A DNA stretch of 64,000 nt from positions 32,283,501-32,347,500 of the forward strand of contig CM066984.1 in assembly GCA_033977485.1 (NCBI GenBank), read 5' to 3'. The notes beneath the pieces were generated by a model. The model was not told the DNA's origin. It saw only the letters and a program-made list of their open reading frames with translations, and ran no database searches. Positions 1 to 12,000 of the stretch are shown here, one piece after another. The stretch is from Hydrangea macrophylla. Lineage: Eukaryota; Streptophyta; Magnoliopsida; Cornales; Hydrangeaceae. Positions within the stretch are counted from its first letter, which is position 1, and each line of letters begins with the position of its first letter. Made by a program: the position numbers and the translations under genes.

Positions 1-160
1 AAATGAAAGCCTATAGCGACTTCTACACCAAGCTAGACACTAGATAGGGAGAAAAATGTATTTATAAGTTTGGTAAGTCGAGAGAAAGGAAAACAAGAGA
101 CATTAGTCAGGTTAAGTGTATACAAAACGATGACTATAGGGTATTAGTGAACGACGAAGA
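1..160 (+). repeat. Internal direct repeat of the LINE, left copy
   Basis: This segment matches 699-858 at a constant offset of 698 bases, with only a few substitutions. Similarity stops at 160/858. It is cut by the window edge and probably extends to the left. It marks a tandem duplication or two adjoining LINE copies. Confidence 0.8.
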
Positions 161-204
161 AAAAGAGGGAAGAACACTTGATAACCTTTAAGAGTGGATC
201 TAAT

Positions 205-2487
205 AGAAGCCAGATCAATTTGTTCCTTGTGAGAAAGGTAGACCGCCTAGCATTGAAAGACTATAAGGTCATCCCAAGGGAGAGTTTTAACATCTAAACA
301 TAGACTTGCTATTTTAGATATCCATATAAAAGGACAACGACGTACTAGAAAAGACCCTAGTAACCCGCGAACTAGGTGGTGGAACCTTAAAGGCGAGAAA
401 CTAGCAATATTTCAAGATAGAATGTATAAAGAAGCACCTTGGAATTTGGAAGATGGAAGCAATACTATATGGGATAGAAAGGCAGGGTGCATCACGAGAA
501 TATTGAAGGAAGTTCTTGGAGAGTCGAAGGGAAGAGGGTTAGCATCTAAAGATACTTGGTGGTGGAATGAAGAGGTACAAGCTGCAGTAAAAACCAAAAA
601 GGATTGCTTTAAGAAGTGGCAAAATGATAGAAGTGAGGAAAACTTCAAGAGCTATAAATATGCAAATAAGGAGGTTAAAAGGACAGTTAAAGTTGCCAAA
701 ATGAAAGCCTATAGCGACTTCTACACCAAGCTAGACACTAGATAGGGAGAAAAATGTATTTATAAGTTTGGTAAGTCGAGAAAAAGGAAAACAAGAGACA
801 TTAATCAGGTTAAGTGTATACAAAACGATGACTATAGGGTATTAGTGAACGACGAAGAGATTAAGGTCAGGTGGAAGACCTATTTTGAGAAGTTGCGGAA
901 TGAAAAATATATGGATAACACAATTGAAGAAGAAACTGGAAGTTGCAATGAAACTAGAGAATACAGATTCTATCGGAGAATAAGGAAGTTTGTGCATTCA
1001 AGAGTTTTCTTGGCTGAATGTCTGTCCTGAGGTGGAATTTGCTTTGAAGAAGATGAAACCCAACAAGGCCTTAGGACCAGATGGGATCCCCATTGAGGTT
1101 TGGAAATGCTTGGGAGATTTGGGGCATCTTGGCTAACAAAAGTTTTTAATAGAATTTCAATGACTAAAAAAATGCCTGACGAATGGTGGAAGAGCATTCT
1201 AGTGCCTATATATAAGAATAAAGGAGATGTACAACAATGCAACAACTATAGAGGTATTAAGTTGATGAGCCATACTATAAAGCTGTGGGAGAGAGTGATG
1301 GAGCATCACTTAAGAGGCGCAACATCAGTGTCAGAAAATCAATTTGGATTAATGCTTGGGAGATCAACTATGGAAGCAATTTATTTACTTAGGAGACTAA
1401 TGGAAAAGTATAGAGAGAAGAAAAAAGATCTACATATGGTTTTTAATGATTTAGAGGAAGCTTATGATAGGGTGTCTAGAGATTTAATTTGGTGGGTGCT
1501 AGAGAAAAAGGGAGTGACCAAGGGTTATATTGGCGTGGTGAAGGATATGTATGATGAAGCGGTTACTACAATTAGACCACCGGCCGGAGAAACAAGCGAA
1601 TTCCTAATTACCGTAGGTCTGCACCAAGGGTCGGCCTTGAGCCCTTATTTATTCGCCCTAATTCTGGATGAATTGACTAGACACATTCAAGATGAGGTAC
1701 CATGCTGTATGTTGTTTGCAGATGATAATGTCTTGGTTGATGAGACTAAAGGGGGACTCAACACTAAACTGGAAGCTTGGAGAGATGCACTGGAGATTAA
1801 GGGGCTAAAGATAAGTAAGACGAAAACAGAACACATGGAATGCAGTTTTAGCATCAGTGGAAGTAGAGACAACAAAGCAGTGAAGATCGAAGACCAGGAT
1901 ATCCCAAAGAGGGAACACTTTTGCTATCTAGATTTAATGATAGGCAAAGATGGAGAGATTGGTGATGACGTGACCCATAGAATTAAAGTAGGCTGGCTTA
2001 AGTGGAGGAGTGCTTCCGGAGTATTGTGTGACCAGAGAATACCAGCAAATTTGAAAGGAAAATTTTCGAGGACAGTAATTAGGCCAGCTATGCTCTATGG
2101 GCAAAATGTTGGGCAACTAAGAAACAACACATTAGCAAATTGAGCGTAGTTGAGATGAGGATGCTAAGGTGGATGTGTGGTAAGACTAGGAAAGATAGAA
2201 TTAGAAATGAGTACATTAGAGAGACTGTAGGAGTGGCACAGATTGAGGATAAGTTGAGGGAGAATAGACTTAGATGGTTCAGCTATGTGCAACGAAGACC
2301 TATTGATGCACCTGTGCGAAAGAGTGATAAGATCGTAGTGTCTGGAATGGTTAGAGGGAGGGACAAACCTAGACTAACCTGGAAGTATGTAGTACAAGAA
2401 GATATGAATATATATAATTTAAGTGAGCATATAGCTCTTGATCGTGCAAAATGGAGAAAAAGAATTCATACTGCCGACCCCAACTGA
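205..2487 (+). pseudogene. LINE ORF: endonuclease end, reverse transcriptase, C-terminal tail
   Basis: The coding sequence of the LINE is broken into several frames. About 205-420 still reads as the end of the endonuclease region. The RT begins near 1024 with a PEVEFALKKMKPNKALGPDG block, changes frame around 1100-1140, and continues to 2143. It carries the conserved NYRGI block and the active site FADD (LFADDNVLV) near 1715-1740, where many RTs have YADD. A further one-base shift near 2105 leads into the tail (2140-2487), which contains the RMLRWMCG block usual for plant RTE proteins. No product can be made from it. Confidence 0.85.
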
Positions 2488-2518
2488 TTGGGACACAAGG
2501 CTTGGTTTGGTTTGGTAC

Positions 2519-2589
2519 ATTATCAAACGCACTAAATAAGTGCTGAAACTTTTCATTTTCAGCACTTAATCGAGTTATCAAACACACCC
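2519..2589. repeat. Short palindrome at the LINE 3' flank
   Basis: AAGTGCTGAAA and TTTCAGCACTT form a hairpin, bracketed by ATCAAACGCAC on the left and TATCAAACACAC on the right. It resembles the centre of a small foldback MITE. No clean TSD could be defined. Confidence 0.35.
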
Positions 2590-2593
2590 TCAC

Positions 2594-4230
2594 TATTTTA
2601 TTTGTTAATCAAACAAAGAAAATGATTCTCCTGAGTGCTTGTTTCACTCACTAAATCCATGAACCAAATAGAGGATAAGTTTCAAACGGATTCTCAAAAT
2701 GCGAACATCCTTTTACAACCAAAATGGTCATTACTCACTTGTGGTATCATTAACCTGAACTGCTGGGAAGGGTAAAAAGGAGACAGACCTTACCTTTGAC
2801 ATTATGTTGTTCGACAAAAAGTGGTTTCAAACTTCCATTCTCACACTTGACGGCCTCTCTACTTTAACATTGCACCAAATAATGCAAACATGCATCTATA
2901 GCCCAAGTAAAAATTATCGATTTTCCTATAGCAAGCACCCAAAAACCCATAGATCATATACATAATCCCTTATTGATTGAATCTTGAATCAAGAGGAAAC
3001 TTTATCTATAAAGTTTTCAGTAAGATTTAGTAGAATTGCTTTCTAGTGCTCACACAATGGAATTTAACAAAAATTAAGGATTTGAACAGAAATGATGCAT
3101 AAGATACTCAAGCAATGCACATGATACTGAGAAACACTCAATACTCAGATGTTATATGTCACATATACTACCAGTTTAACAAAACCTCAGGAAATTAATA
3201 TAAGTGTCAAGATCGGCTTCACTAAATCTACATTGAACTTTGCACTCACAACAGACGTATACAAAGAACTTCATTGAAAATTGAACCATGCTATCATGCA
3301 AAACATTAATAGGTACTGCAGTCTAGAGTATGTATGATCATCCTATGATCACCAATAGTATAAAATAGTACAAGTAGTATAATATCACATGGACTTACTC
3401 CTTGTAGCATTTTATCTTTCATTAATATCTTGTTTGGTTGTCACTTGAATTCGAAGAGTCTCATATTCAAAATTTATATAGCAGATGAATCCATTTAAAT
3501 ATTAAACTTTGCAATATTTCTGCTTATGCTGCAATTTCTACGTTTTTCTTGAAATGGCAGCATTCAGGATTCTAAGCATTATTTTTTTGAAATGCAACTT
3601 TACGTAATGAAACCATTCAAGATAATTTTCCATTTTAGTTATAAAAAAAATATAAACCTTTTAATACAATTACTGTATTCAAGCATGTCCAAACTGGCCC
3701 TTAGGAGTTCCCTGTAATTATCAACTTTCAAATACCAAAATTGAAACTTATAGAGCCTTATAGCTTTTCTTCTTCTTTTTCCTGCAGAGAATCATTGTGA
3801 TGCATAGTTCCTAATTGAACGGAAGCTAAATTCATCGTCTTAATTTTTGAAGGAGACCATTTTGGAAAATGGTTGCTATGTGAAAAGTTGCGCTTAAAAT
3901 CATGCATTATATCATGTCAAAAAGTCTAAGAATGACCATATATGAATTTTAAATCATAAAGTTTTTATTTTTCTCAATGAGCTAATTCAAAATGTTGGTT
4001 TTCTATATTAAAGTGCTTTAAAATTTGAAAATCCATCATTCAAATTCCTGGGATGCGCATACAGGCCATAAGGAATCCCCTGCAATTATACAATCTCAAA
4101 TACACAATTCAAATTTATAGACATCAGCATGGTGCATATCTTAAGCGATTACATAAGTGCCTTATGCTCTGTTTGGTACGAAAGTGACTTTTTTAAATCC
4201 CCTCAAAGTACATGTACAAATATTGTTATG

Positions 4231-4233
<3 letters not shown>
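2594..4233. other. AT-rich stretch without recognisable gene
   Basis: No convincing coding segment, RNA gene or transposon end was seen here. It lies downstream of exon 1 of the minus-strand TPR gene and could be its intron, but no second exon could be identified by eye. Confidence 0.5.

Positions 4234-4275
<42 letters not shown>
4234..4275. repeat. (AG)n microsatellite
   Basis: About 21 uninterrupted AG dinucleotides, lying in the presumed intron or 3' flank of the minus-strand TPR gene. Confidence 0.95.
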
Positions 4276-4277
<2 letters not shown>

Positions 4278-4621
4278 AAAGCCGAAAGAGACATATATGG
4301 AGATAGAAACATTATAGTGAGATTAATTTGCTATAGAAGGTAAAAAGTGTTGTTTCCGTCAACTCCTAACTCGTGTCTCCAAGTGCAAAACATCAGCTCC
4401 AGCTTAAATACAGAAGCAAGTAAAACTTATTTTTGGGAAAAATGTAAAAACTATATTAAAATGCATCTTTAAAATAAGTTGCTAATGAAAATGATTATGC
4501 AATTACAATTAATAAGAATACATTGTGAAGTTGTCACTGCAAAGACCCCATAACTGACAAAAAAAAAAAGTTCTGAGGGAGATTTTCTAGGAAACCAAAC
4601 AGTGCCCAAAACGGAGTGTAC

Positions 4622-4981
4622 CTGAGTGAAGTATTCAAGAGCTTGATTGAAGTTTCCCTGAGCCTGCAATTCCCTCCCTCTCTCCAACAACTCCACCGCC
4701 TCCGCCACTCTCCGGGAGACCTCGGCGCTGGCGTCTCTCTCGGCAGAGCTCACTGGGTCAAAACTCTCAATTGCAGAACACAGAGAACCGAATTGGAGTG
4801 AGAGAGAGAAGGGGAGAGAGAATAAGAACAAGTGCCTCCTCTGAATTGTTGAATTGGGTTTGAGAATTAGGGTTTTTTTTAGGGTTAGGGTTGGCTTCTG
4901 TGGTTTTGGATTAGGGTTTTTGGGAGGGTTTGGGGGTGAGGCGGGAACGAGATGGGAAATGGGTGCTGCACATGCACCCAT
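4622..4981 (-). CDS. TPR-like thylakoid-targeted protein, exon 1 (partial)
   Basis: This is the first exon of a host gene, 120 codons from ATG at 4981 to a splice donor after 4622 (CAG|GTACAC). Residues 1-45 are rich in Pro, Lys, Thr and Ser without acidic residues, like a chloroplast transit peptide. Residues 48-49 are a twin arginine, followed by a hydrophobic stretch at 51-63 and a CSA at 68-70, which fits a lumenal targeting signal of the twin-arginine type. Residues 91-120 (EAVELLERGRELQAQGNFNQ then ALEYFTQ) are the start of a tetratricopeptide repeat. I infer a chloroplast TPR protein; the exact orthologue is not recognised. Reading past the donor soon gives a stop, supporting an intron. 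The remaining exons were not found between here and the LINE and may lie left of the window. Confidence 0.72.
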
Positions 4982-5062
4982 TCTTTGGGTGGCAACTGCA
5001 AAACTAATGGGATTTTGACTTTATGAGGTTTTTATTCTCTCTCTATGTATATGTACGCATTA

Positions 5063-5248
5063 ATGCTAGATACAAAACAAAAATGCACAATCAAATGCAC
5101 ATTCTTTTTAAAATTATTAGACTCCGTGCTCAAAAAGTTGTACATCCCTTTTTTTTGTCTTTTTTGTGTACAGACTTTTTAGTACGAAGTCCAACAATTT
5201 TATGCAGGCTATGTATTTAGTTGTGCATTTTTATTGTGCATCTAGCAT
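5063..5248. mobile_element. MITE with TA target duplication
   Basis: Inverted ends ATGCTAGATACA and (reverse complement of the right end) ATGCTAGATGCA are followed on both sides by an AAAATGCACAA block. TA flanks each end (5061-5062, 5249-5250). It is 186 bp and non-coding. It lies about 80 bases upstream of the ATG of the TPR gene, inside the likely promoter or 5' leader. Confidence 0.6.
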
Positions 5249-5506
5249 TACTCGTATGTATGCGTATATAATTGTCCATATCTATTGCTAACGAGAGGCT
5301 CTTAGTTGCACTAATCCAGTAAAATTCGGTTTTTAAGTCAAAAAAATTGGGTTAATTAGTATTAAATTTTATTAGGTGTATTTTTGTGTCAATAGGTCCA
5401 ACCTAAAAATACTATTTAATGATAAGTCTACAATTTTATTTTAGACTATACTACTCCTTCTATATCCAAATTATTGCAAAAATTTTGGATTTTTAAAATT
5501 CAAATC

Positions 5507-5780
5507 CAACCCATCCGTATCATTGAGAAGAAAGACCGTGTATTACGAGGGAGAGTTATCCCGTTGGTAAGAATTCAGTGGAATCATCATGGTATTTCCG
5601 AGTCGACTTGGGAGGACGAGGATGAAGCTAGGAAGAGTTACCCTCACCTTTTTCCCGAGTGGAGTAAGTCTCTTTCATTTAATAATATTAGTTAGTGAAG
5701 GTTTGAGCAAGTCGTTGCTCCCTTTTTTTTCGATTATTTGCTCCGAATTCCGGGACGGAATTCTCTTAAGGGGGGTAGAT
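5507..5780 (+). mobile_element. Truncated 3' internal end of a Tekay/Del element
   Basis: This segment equals the last part of the internal region of the element to its right (13740-14013): the chromodomain end, the stop, the 3' untranslated stretch and the polypurine tract. Two base differences were seen. The constant offset of 8233 bases continues straight into the LTR at 5781. It is therefore the stump of a second element copy sharing this LTR, truncated on its left at 5507. Confidence 0.88.
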
Positions 5781-8754
5781 TGTAATAACTTGAAATTTTA
5801 ATTAAGGGTAAAACGGTAATTAAATGATTAGGTGTGAGCCTGTTAATTATTTTGGGGCAGTATTTGAATTTATATGAACTTGTGTCACTATATTTAATTA
5901 ATTATTCATTTATTTATTTTCTTTTCTTAATTGGTATTATTTTATTTTATTACAATATTTTTTTTTACTAGGGTTAATGTGGGTACATGTTTTAAATTGG
6001 GTGTGTAGGGGTAGACCACACATATACACACATGTACTACCTATATCATCTTGCATTTAAAATGCAAAGACCAAACAACAAAATTGTGGACCCCACCCCA
6101 ACTTAAAGGGCCGGCCACATCTCCCTCTCTCCTTCACTTTCATTTTATTTTCTTTTCTTTCTCTCTCTCTCTTCTTCTTCTTCTTCTTCATATACAAATG
6201 GGTATACATAAAAACCTCCATGACCCTCTTCATTCAAGCTCCGATTAGGCCATTAAAAAGTCACTTTTGTGAGTTTTGTTATTTCACAAAATAGTCTTAG
6301 ATTTTCAAGAGCTACCTAGGGGTACCCTCAAAAATCGATTTTGTGGTCATTTACATAGTTAATCCGAATTTCATAGAGTTGAAAACCTAGCTTTCATCCA
6401 TGGAAAATCTTGAGGGGTTTTTGCTTTGAAGGTGTCCTTGGGCTACCTTGGACTTCTCTTTTCCACTACTTGGAGCCATTGAAGCTTCTTTGGGTTTTTC
6501 TTGCATGTTGGGGTGATTTCCATTTATTTTGGAAAACCTTCTTTGAGGTAGCTATACATTGTTTCAATTTCATATGTTGTACTTGTCGAAATTGATTTGA
6601 GTTCATTTATATGTATTAATAGTGGACTTAGACACATGTATTAGGATTTTTCCCCTAAGTTGTAATGTTGGAATTATTATGCCTAAAATGTGAATTACAT
6701 GCTTTAGTGGTGATTTTGTGGTGCTAAATATAATTAGAGGAATTTTAGAATAATAATATGGACTCATGCATGAGGATTTCCCAAAGTTGTAATGTTGGAA
6801 TTATTACACTATAATGTGATTTATAGGCTTTAGTTGTGATTTTGGGGTACTAAACATAATTAGAGGAATGTTAGAATGATAATTTGGACACATGCATTAG
6901 AATTAATCAAAGTTGTAAATTAAGGGTTGTATGCTAAATTTTGAATTTTGTGCTCTTGTTGTGTTAAATTTGATTATGTGGTGCTAGATATGCTTAGGAT
7001 GCTCCCTTTATGTGTAAACACATGCTAGGACGTTAGTTTAGAAATTCTCGTTAGGAATGTTTAATTATGGAATTTAATTACATTCTTTGAAGTTCTTGAT
7101 ATCATGTCTAATGGACTAGAATTATTGCTTATATATTGTAGTGGATCATTTTTAAAATCATTATCAACATCATATGCATTGAGGCCAAATCGACAAGCAT
7201 TACATGAACACGACATAAATGTTTTATTTTGAAAAGAGAAAAACCCCATGCGAGGGAATTTTATTTAAGAAATCCGGACGTGGGTTGTGATGTGAGACAG
7301 GGAGAATGACCCTTAGAAACATTCAAACTCCAGCTATATTCGGTTGGCTCCCGGAAGTTGGTATGCTACACTCCATGCGTGGGTGGCTCATGGTCCGGTA
7401 ATGAGAGAGGTGTGCACATATCATGCATAGCCTTGCGGCTTTAATCATTTCATTGTAGCCGTGGTGGCAACCCATTGCATCTCATTTCATTTTAGTCATG
7501 GATAGCATATAGAATTGTTACAATGTATTCTACGAGCCGTCGTTCTCATAAAAATGACAAAACATTTTTCAGGTGAGCTTGATAAGGGTAAAGGGCACAT
7601 GTGACCCGACGCGTGGGTCTTGACATCTTTTGTCCTGTTTTGAAGACTTGTGCTTAGACATGTATATGGATAGTTCTTATGTAAATTTTAACTAGTTGGG
7701 GAAGTTTGTAATAGTCTAGTACTCTCCAAGAGAATGGTTGTATTATTTTTATTACAAAACTTCTAATGCTTGGACTTCCATATTTTGTCATTTTGGGAAG
7801 CCTTGTTGTAATTGATGGACAAATATTAGTCCTTGTCTTTTCTACTTATTAAACTTAATTATGTTATGTAAATTATGTTTCCGAGACGATAGAATCTCTT
7901 TTTAAAGTTTTATGTATGTGTAATCGTATGGAATCCTTGCCGGATTCATTTATGTTTGGTTTTGTCCTTGCCGGACTCAGTGTAATCGTATGGAATCCTT
8001 GCCAGATTCATTTATGTTTGGTTTTGTCCCTATCGGACTCATTTTATCTGTATGAAATCCTTGCCGGATTTGTCCATTTTGCTTTTAAAAGAAATGTTTT
8101 AAAATCTCTTTCTCCCAATCTCTCCCTCTCCCATTCTTCTTCTTTTCATCTCTTTCACTCCTCGTTTTTAATAAATTTCGAGTAGATGAAGTTCCGTTTG
8201 GTCTAGATACGTGTTATATATTGTTTAGGACTTGTTTAGTCTTGTACCAAGGTTTAAACTTGAAAATTTGGTATAGTTGGTAATGTTTCAAAATGCTGTC
8301 ATGTTGCTGTCAAAAGGGAAAAACTGCTACTGTTTTCTTTATTTTCTGCCCAAATGGTGCAGAATTGGACAAAATGTCATTAGACGAAAGTTGTGCAGAA
8401 TTAAATTTTACTTGGACCTTCGCGAACAGAATGTGAAATTTCTAAAGATATAACCACATATAGGTGTTTTAAAATTCAGCAACTATCAAAAATGCCCTTT
8501 TTCAAAGTTATTGTATTTTCTTTCTCTCCTTGAAACTAGTCTAGTTTCTTAATTAAATTTTCTAGTGCTTCTATTATTGTTGGACTCATTAGCATGTAAG
8601 TCCATTTAGGAATTACGTATTAGTGAGTCATCCTTGTGGGAATCCCCGTGGGTTTCCAAAGTTGCTTCCGCATTTCGTGTAAAGATTTTAATTTTATTTT
8701 CTCTATTTCTCTATCTTTTCTCTTTCCTCGCGCTTCGGTTTTCGGGGCGTGACA
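5781..8754 (+). repeat. Tekay/Del left LTR
   Basis: It runs from TGTAATAACTTG to GGGGCGTGACA, 2974 bp. Inside are a 2-3 copy repeat with about 128-base spacing (around 6600-6900) and a 62-base repeat beginning TGTAATCG (around 7919-8070). Every ORF in it is short and also present in the right LTR; none looks like a real gene. Confidence 0.93.
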
Positions 8755-8757
8755 GAT

Positions 8758-8770
8758 TGGTATCAGAGCT
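8758..8770 (+). promoter_or_regulatory. Primer-binding site, initiator tRNA-Met type
   Basis: TGGTATCAGAGCT begins three bases after the LTR. It is the common plant PBS complementary to the 3' end of initiator methionine tRNA, where minus-strand DNA synthesis starts. Confidence 0.9.
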
Positions 8771-9092
8771 AACCGGGTTTGAATACCTAGGGGCTATGGG
8801 AGTTAAATTTGAGCTTACTTGCAAAATTGTTTTTATTTACTACATGTCTAAGTTTTATTTGTACTTCCATTGTTCTCTTTAGAGATTGCATTGAGTATTG
8901 AGTGGCCTAGTGAGCATGCCAATATGTTGAATGCCTTCGGGACTATATGACTACATGTTAAATTTTCATGTTCTATGTGTTTACATTGATTATGGTAATA
9001 TAACCTTGATTCGATAAATGATTGAATTAGAGGTATAGTAGGATGTTAAAAATCTAATCCCTTGTTACCTCGTAGTTGTTCTCTACCTAGCT

Positions 9093-12000
9093 ATGCCGCC
9101 GCGTGTTAGAGGCCGTGCTAGAGGCCGACCTCCTAGCCGTGCTAGAGGTCGTGCTAGGGGCCGAGGTGGAGCCGCAGGTCGAGGAGCCCAGTCTTCCTCA
9201 TCCGCTTCTGCTCCAGTTCCTACTACTGAATCTACTCCAGCTTCTATACCTGAATCTACTCCAGGAGTTCCCGATGGAGCTCAGTTCTTTCGTGAGATGG
9301 CCGCTGCTATGAGGGATTTCACTCAAGCTGCCCAAGCAGCAAGGAATGATATACCAACACCACCGGTAGCTCCTGCCGGCGTGGCTCCTGTAGTACCTGT
9401 TATTCAGGGGGAGCCGAGGGCACAATCGGCTATGAGAGAATTTGGTAGAAAGAATCCTCCAGTTTTCTCGGGAGAAACGGACCCTGTTCAAGCGGAGCTT
9501 TGGTTAAAGAGGATTACTCGTATCTTTGAACATCTCGGTATTGTTGAAGATAACCTCCGCATAGATGCTGCTACATTTCAATTGGCGGGTCGAGCCCAGA
9601 TTTGGTGGGAACTAGTTCTTACTACGCAAACTTTGGAGGGTATGTCTTGGAACACCTTTACCCAGCTATTCCTCGATAAGTATTTTCCACCAGTTGCTCG
9701 TAATGCCAAGAGAATCGAATTCCTCAATCTTCGTCAGGGTGAGATGTCTGTTACAGATTATGAAGCTCGTTTTGGGGACTTGGCTCGTTTTGCACCCGAT
9801 ATCACTGCCGACGATAAAATTAAGGCTAGGACTTTTGAGAATGGACTTCGTCAGGGACTTCGTGCAAAAGTTGTTGGATTCGAATTAGACTCCTATAGTA
9901 AAGTGGTTCAGAAAGCACTTGTGTTCGAGGAGGAGTATTTGAGTTCAAAGAAAGATAAGGAATTTCGTGCTCCATCAAAGGGTAATCAGTCAGGTTCATC
10001 AAGTGGACAGCAATTCAAGAAGCAGAAGCAAGAGTATGTCCCTCAACATTCTACATATTCTTCTCCGATACCTGTTCAAGCTCAGCCAGTTTCTCAGCTC
10101 CCGCCTAAATCTCAATCACATCAATCTCAGTCCCGTGGTTCTTATCGTTCTGGTCGTTCCCGTGGAGGGGGTAGCTTCGGTCCGAGGAATTGTTATGGTT
10201 GTGGTGACCCAAATCACATATTTAGAGAGTGTCCGTTTAATCAGACAGCATCGCAGGCAGTTGTACCACCACAGGTTCGCCCACCTTTTCCTGGACCTTA
10301 TCAGCAGAGTTATAGGCCACCTCTTTTGACACCACCGTCAGCTCCTTCTGCTCAGAGCTTTAAGTCTAATGCTCCTAGGGGTCAGTACCATCATGTGGGA
10401 CATCGTGGAGGAGGACAACAAGCTTCTAAGCCACCTCCTGCTGTGTTCAACCTTGCTGCCGCCGCACCTTCTGTAGTTAAATCCGATGCTTCAGTTATTC
10501 GAGGTACGTTATTAGTGTTCAGTTCTAGAGCTTCTGTGCTTATTGATACCGGCGCATCATATTCATTTATATCTTCATCTTGTGCATCATCCTTGGATTT
10601 AGAAGTGAGCCATTTAACTTCTACACTTTTAGTCGATACTCCCGTTGGAGGTTTAGTTCCCTTGGATCGGGTATGTCGTGGTTGTGAACTTGTTCTTGCC
10701 GACAAGAACATCATTGTTGATTTAATCGTTATAGACATGCTTAGTTTTGATGTAATTTTGGGTATGGACTGGTTAACTACCTACCGAGCCTTTATTGATT
10801 GTTTCAAGAGAAGAGTTGCTTTTGTGTTACCTTCCGGGGACCTTGGTCGTTTTGAGGGTGATCACTTAGACTTTCCGATGCATTCACTTCACAGTTTATG
10901 TAAAAGAAAGAATCATAATGACTACCTTGCTAGTTTGTTTTCCGATGAAGATGAGCCAACTTTGATTGAATTTCCTCCAATTGTTAGTGAGTATTCCGAT
11001 GTTTTTCCTGAGGACTTACCTGGTTTGCCACCTATCCGTGAGATTGAATTCGCGATAGATTTAGTTCCCGGTACATCACCAATTTCAATTCCACCGTATC
11101 GCATGGCACCCACTGAGTTGAAAGAATTAAAGACACAGTTAGAGGATTTACAACTCAAAGGTTTTATTCGTCCTAGTACTTCTCCTTGGGGAGCACCCGT
11201 CCTTTTCGCAAAGAAGAAAGATGGATCACTTCGATTATGTATTGACTATCGTAAGCTAAACCACGTTACAATAAAGAACAAATATCCGCTTCCTAGAATT
11301 GATGACCTCTTTGACCAACTTCGTGGTTCAACTTGTTTTTCTAAGATCGACTTGAGGTCGGGTTATCATCAATTGCGAGTTCGCGACTGTGATATTCCTA
11401 AGACAGCTTTTCGTTCACGTTATGGTCATTTCGAGTTTCTTGTTATGCCATTCGGTTTAACGAATGCACCCGCCGCTTTCATGGATTTGATGAACCGCAT
11501 CTTTAGCCCATTCTTAGATAAGTTTGTGATTGTATTCATAGACGACATATTAATCTATTCACCTTCTAGAGAAAAACATGAGGAACATCTTCGAATTGTA
11601 TTAGAAGTCTTGAGAGGGCACCGTTTGTATGCAAAATTTTCTAAGTGTGAATTTTGGTTATCGGAAGTGAAATTTCTGGGTCATGTTGTTTCGGGTGATG
11701 GGGTATCCGTTGATCCTTCTAAGATTGAGGCCGTTCTAGATTGGCAGTCACCGAAGAATGTATTTGAAGTCCGTAGTTTCTTGGGACTAGCAGGTTATTA
11801 CCGTCACTTCGTTGAGAACTTTTCCCGTTTAGCTATGCCTATGACTAAGCTTACTAGGAAGGGGGTGAAATTCATATGGGACGATTCTTGTGAAAATGCT
11901 TTCCAACAATTGAAAAACCGTTTGACTTCGGCACCTATCCTTGTTATTCCCGAGCGTGGATTGAACTATACCGTTTATTGTGATGCTTCACTTGAAGGTT

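Larger units (their letters stand above)
1..2512 (+). mobile_element. RTE-type LINE, decayed, 3' end intact
   Basis: This is a non-LTR retrotransposon remnant of the plant RTE type. It shows the end of an endonuclease region, a linker, a reverse transcriptase and a C-terminal tail. It finishes near 2512 in a short TTGG/TTTGG-rich run typical of RTE 3' ends, with no long poly(A). The left end lies outside the window. Frame breaks and stops show it is inactive. Bases 1-160 repeat at 699-858 (offset 698) with a few mismatches, so part of the linker region is duplicated. Confidence 0.85.

Noticed and set aside
4855..4925. Telomere-like TTAGGG/AGGGTT runs
   Set aside because: They are in the coding strand complement of the Pro/Lys/Thr-rich transit region of the TPR exon. 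Units are irregular, so an interstitial telomere is not supported.
6051..6248. Small ORFs in the Tekay/Del LTRs (also at 6410, 7061, 7916 and their partners)
   Set aside because: They are in both LTR copies by duplication, short, and without recognisable domains.
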